DNA of 8,453 bases from Acidobacteriota bacterium. Its GTDB lineage: Bacteria; Acidobacteriota; Terriglobia; Terriglobales; Acidobacteriaceae. Made by a program: the position numbers and the translations under genes. Location of the stretch: contig JAJYZK010000029.1 in NCBI GenBank assembly GCA_021799945.1, positions 6,068 to 14,520 of the forward strand, read 5' to 3'. The notes under the pieces are model-generated. The model made no database searches and was not told the DNA's origin. It was given only the letters and a program-made list of their open reading frames with translations. Shown one piece after another: positions 8,103-8,453 of this stretch. Each line of letters opens with the position of its first letter. The stretch's first letter is position 1.

Positions 8103-8273
8103 ATGACGGATACTGTGTGGATGTACGAGCAGTTCAGAGCGGGCGAGGTGTACAACAAATTCATGTTCTATACCCGCGAGGAGGCCGAAAGCTTTGCCGC
8201 CCAGATGGATAAGGCGGAGCCCGATCTGGTTTCGAAGATCGAGCCGGTCGAGGCTCGGGCTGTCTGGAACTGA
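8103..8273 (+). CDS. Small uncharacterised protein, 56 residues
   Basis: Function unknown. From ATG at 8103 it encodes MTDTVWMYEQFRAGEVYNKF and continues through FMFYTREEAESFAAQM and PDLVSKIEPVEARAVWN. It is acidic, has no Cys, no signal peptide and no membrane segment, so it is probably cytoplasmic. The pattern suggests one or two N-terminal strands (TVWMYEQF, VYNKFMFY), a central helix (TREEAESFAAQMDKA) and a C-terminal strand (VSKIEPVEARAVW), a compact strand-strand-helix-strand layout. A longer frame from TTG at 8052 is possible, but its extra 17 residues cross the 12-bp palindrome and look unlike coding sequence. The Shine-Dalgarno is weak (CGGA at 8087-8090 or GAG at 8094-8096). It lies 84 bp after dnaK on the same strand, so read-through is possible. 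It ends in tandem stops TGATGA (8271-8276) and abuts a strong hairpin. The structured, aromatic-rich composition favours a real gene. Confidence 0.7.
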   Translation: MTDTVWMYEQFRAGEVYNKFMFYTREEAESFAAQMDKAEPDLVSKIEPVEARAVWN

Positions 8274-8276
8274 TGA

Positions 8277-8332
8277 GTCCGGATGACCCTTTGCCGTGGC
8301 GTCGTAGAGCCGCGGCGGAGGGTCATCCGGAT
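8277..8332 (+). terminator. Very stable 23-24 bp hairpin after the small gene, probable transcript end
   Basis: The outer arms TCCGGATGACCCT (8278-8290) and AGGGTCATCCGGA (8319-8331) are perfectly complementary over 13 bp. Two T-G wobble pairs (8291/8318, 8292/8317) join them to an inner 8-bp stem, GCCGTGGC (8293-8300) with GCCGCGGC (8309-8316), holding one more wobble. The apical loop is 8 bases (8301-8308). G8277-T8332 can add one more wobble pair. It starts four bases after the stop codon, where a terminator or 3'-end stabiliser would sit. No T-run follows, so it is not a textbook intrinsic terminator. A dispersed palindromic repeat or a small structured RNA are alternatives. Confidence 0.6.
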
Positions 8333-8433
8333 CGATTCGGCAGAGTGTTCCAGCAGCCTCCGCCCTGCGCCCAGCTTGGAAATGCCTCCATGCGAGCGCT
8401 CTCACCTGCCTCCAGGCCTTAGAAGAACCGGGC

Positions 8434-8453
8434 CGGAAGACGGAAAGACGGAA
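8434..8453. repeat. Short CGGAA(A)GA near-repeat at the right edge
   Basis: The last 20 bases read as CGGAAGA, CGGAAAGA and CGGAA, two and a half imperfect copies of a 7-8 base unit cut off by the window edge. The preceding stretch 8333-8433 holds no gene or clear signal. It may be the beginning of a longer simple repeat or just purine-rich sequence before a next gene. Confidence 0.3.

Overview
The window looks like a chromosomal segment of a GC-rich, Gram-negative-type heterotroph. Best guess from sequence character is an Acidobacteriota-like bacterium: the DnaK is of the Gram-negative length class, and an exported glycan-degrading set sits next to a core chaperone gene. This lineage call is inference from general resemblance and was not tested by any search. 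All recognised genes lie on the + strand.

Left part (3-5559): three genes point to extracytoplasmic breakdown of a complex glycan. They are a type I (formylglycine-dependent) sulfatase that is cut by the left edge, a GH1 beta-glycosidase with a clear twin-arginine signal, and a GH92 exo-alpha-mannosidase with a Sec-like signal. The gaps between them are about 200 bp each. Each gap contains a palindrome that could be a regulator site, so the genes may be separate but co-regulated units rather than one tight operon. Together they could remove sulfate, beta-linked sugar and alpha-mannose from a sulfated or mannose-containing glycan. The actual substrate cannot be read from the sequence.

Middle part (5560-6110): about 550 bp without a convincing gene. 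It holds a GC-rich hairpin, then a dnaK control region. That region has a sigma-70-like promoter (TTGACC-N17-AATAAG) overlapped or followed by inverted repeats, one resembling the HspR operator (HAIR), and a hairpin just before the ribosome binding site.

Right part (6111-8453): complete dnaK, then a small gene for a 56-residue uncharacterised protein, then a very stable 23-24 bp hairpin starting four bases after its stop codon. The last 120 bp hold no gene and end in a short GGAA/GAC near-repeat at the window edge. grpE and dnaJ are not adjacent to dnaK here.

No CRISPR array, tRNA, rRNA, insertion sequence or phage gene was seen. Nothing amounts to a clearly new multi-gene system. The most worthwhile leads are the dnaK operator region, the small protein with its strong downstream hairpin, and the Tat-exported GH1 in a sulfatase-mannosidase cluster.
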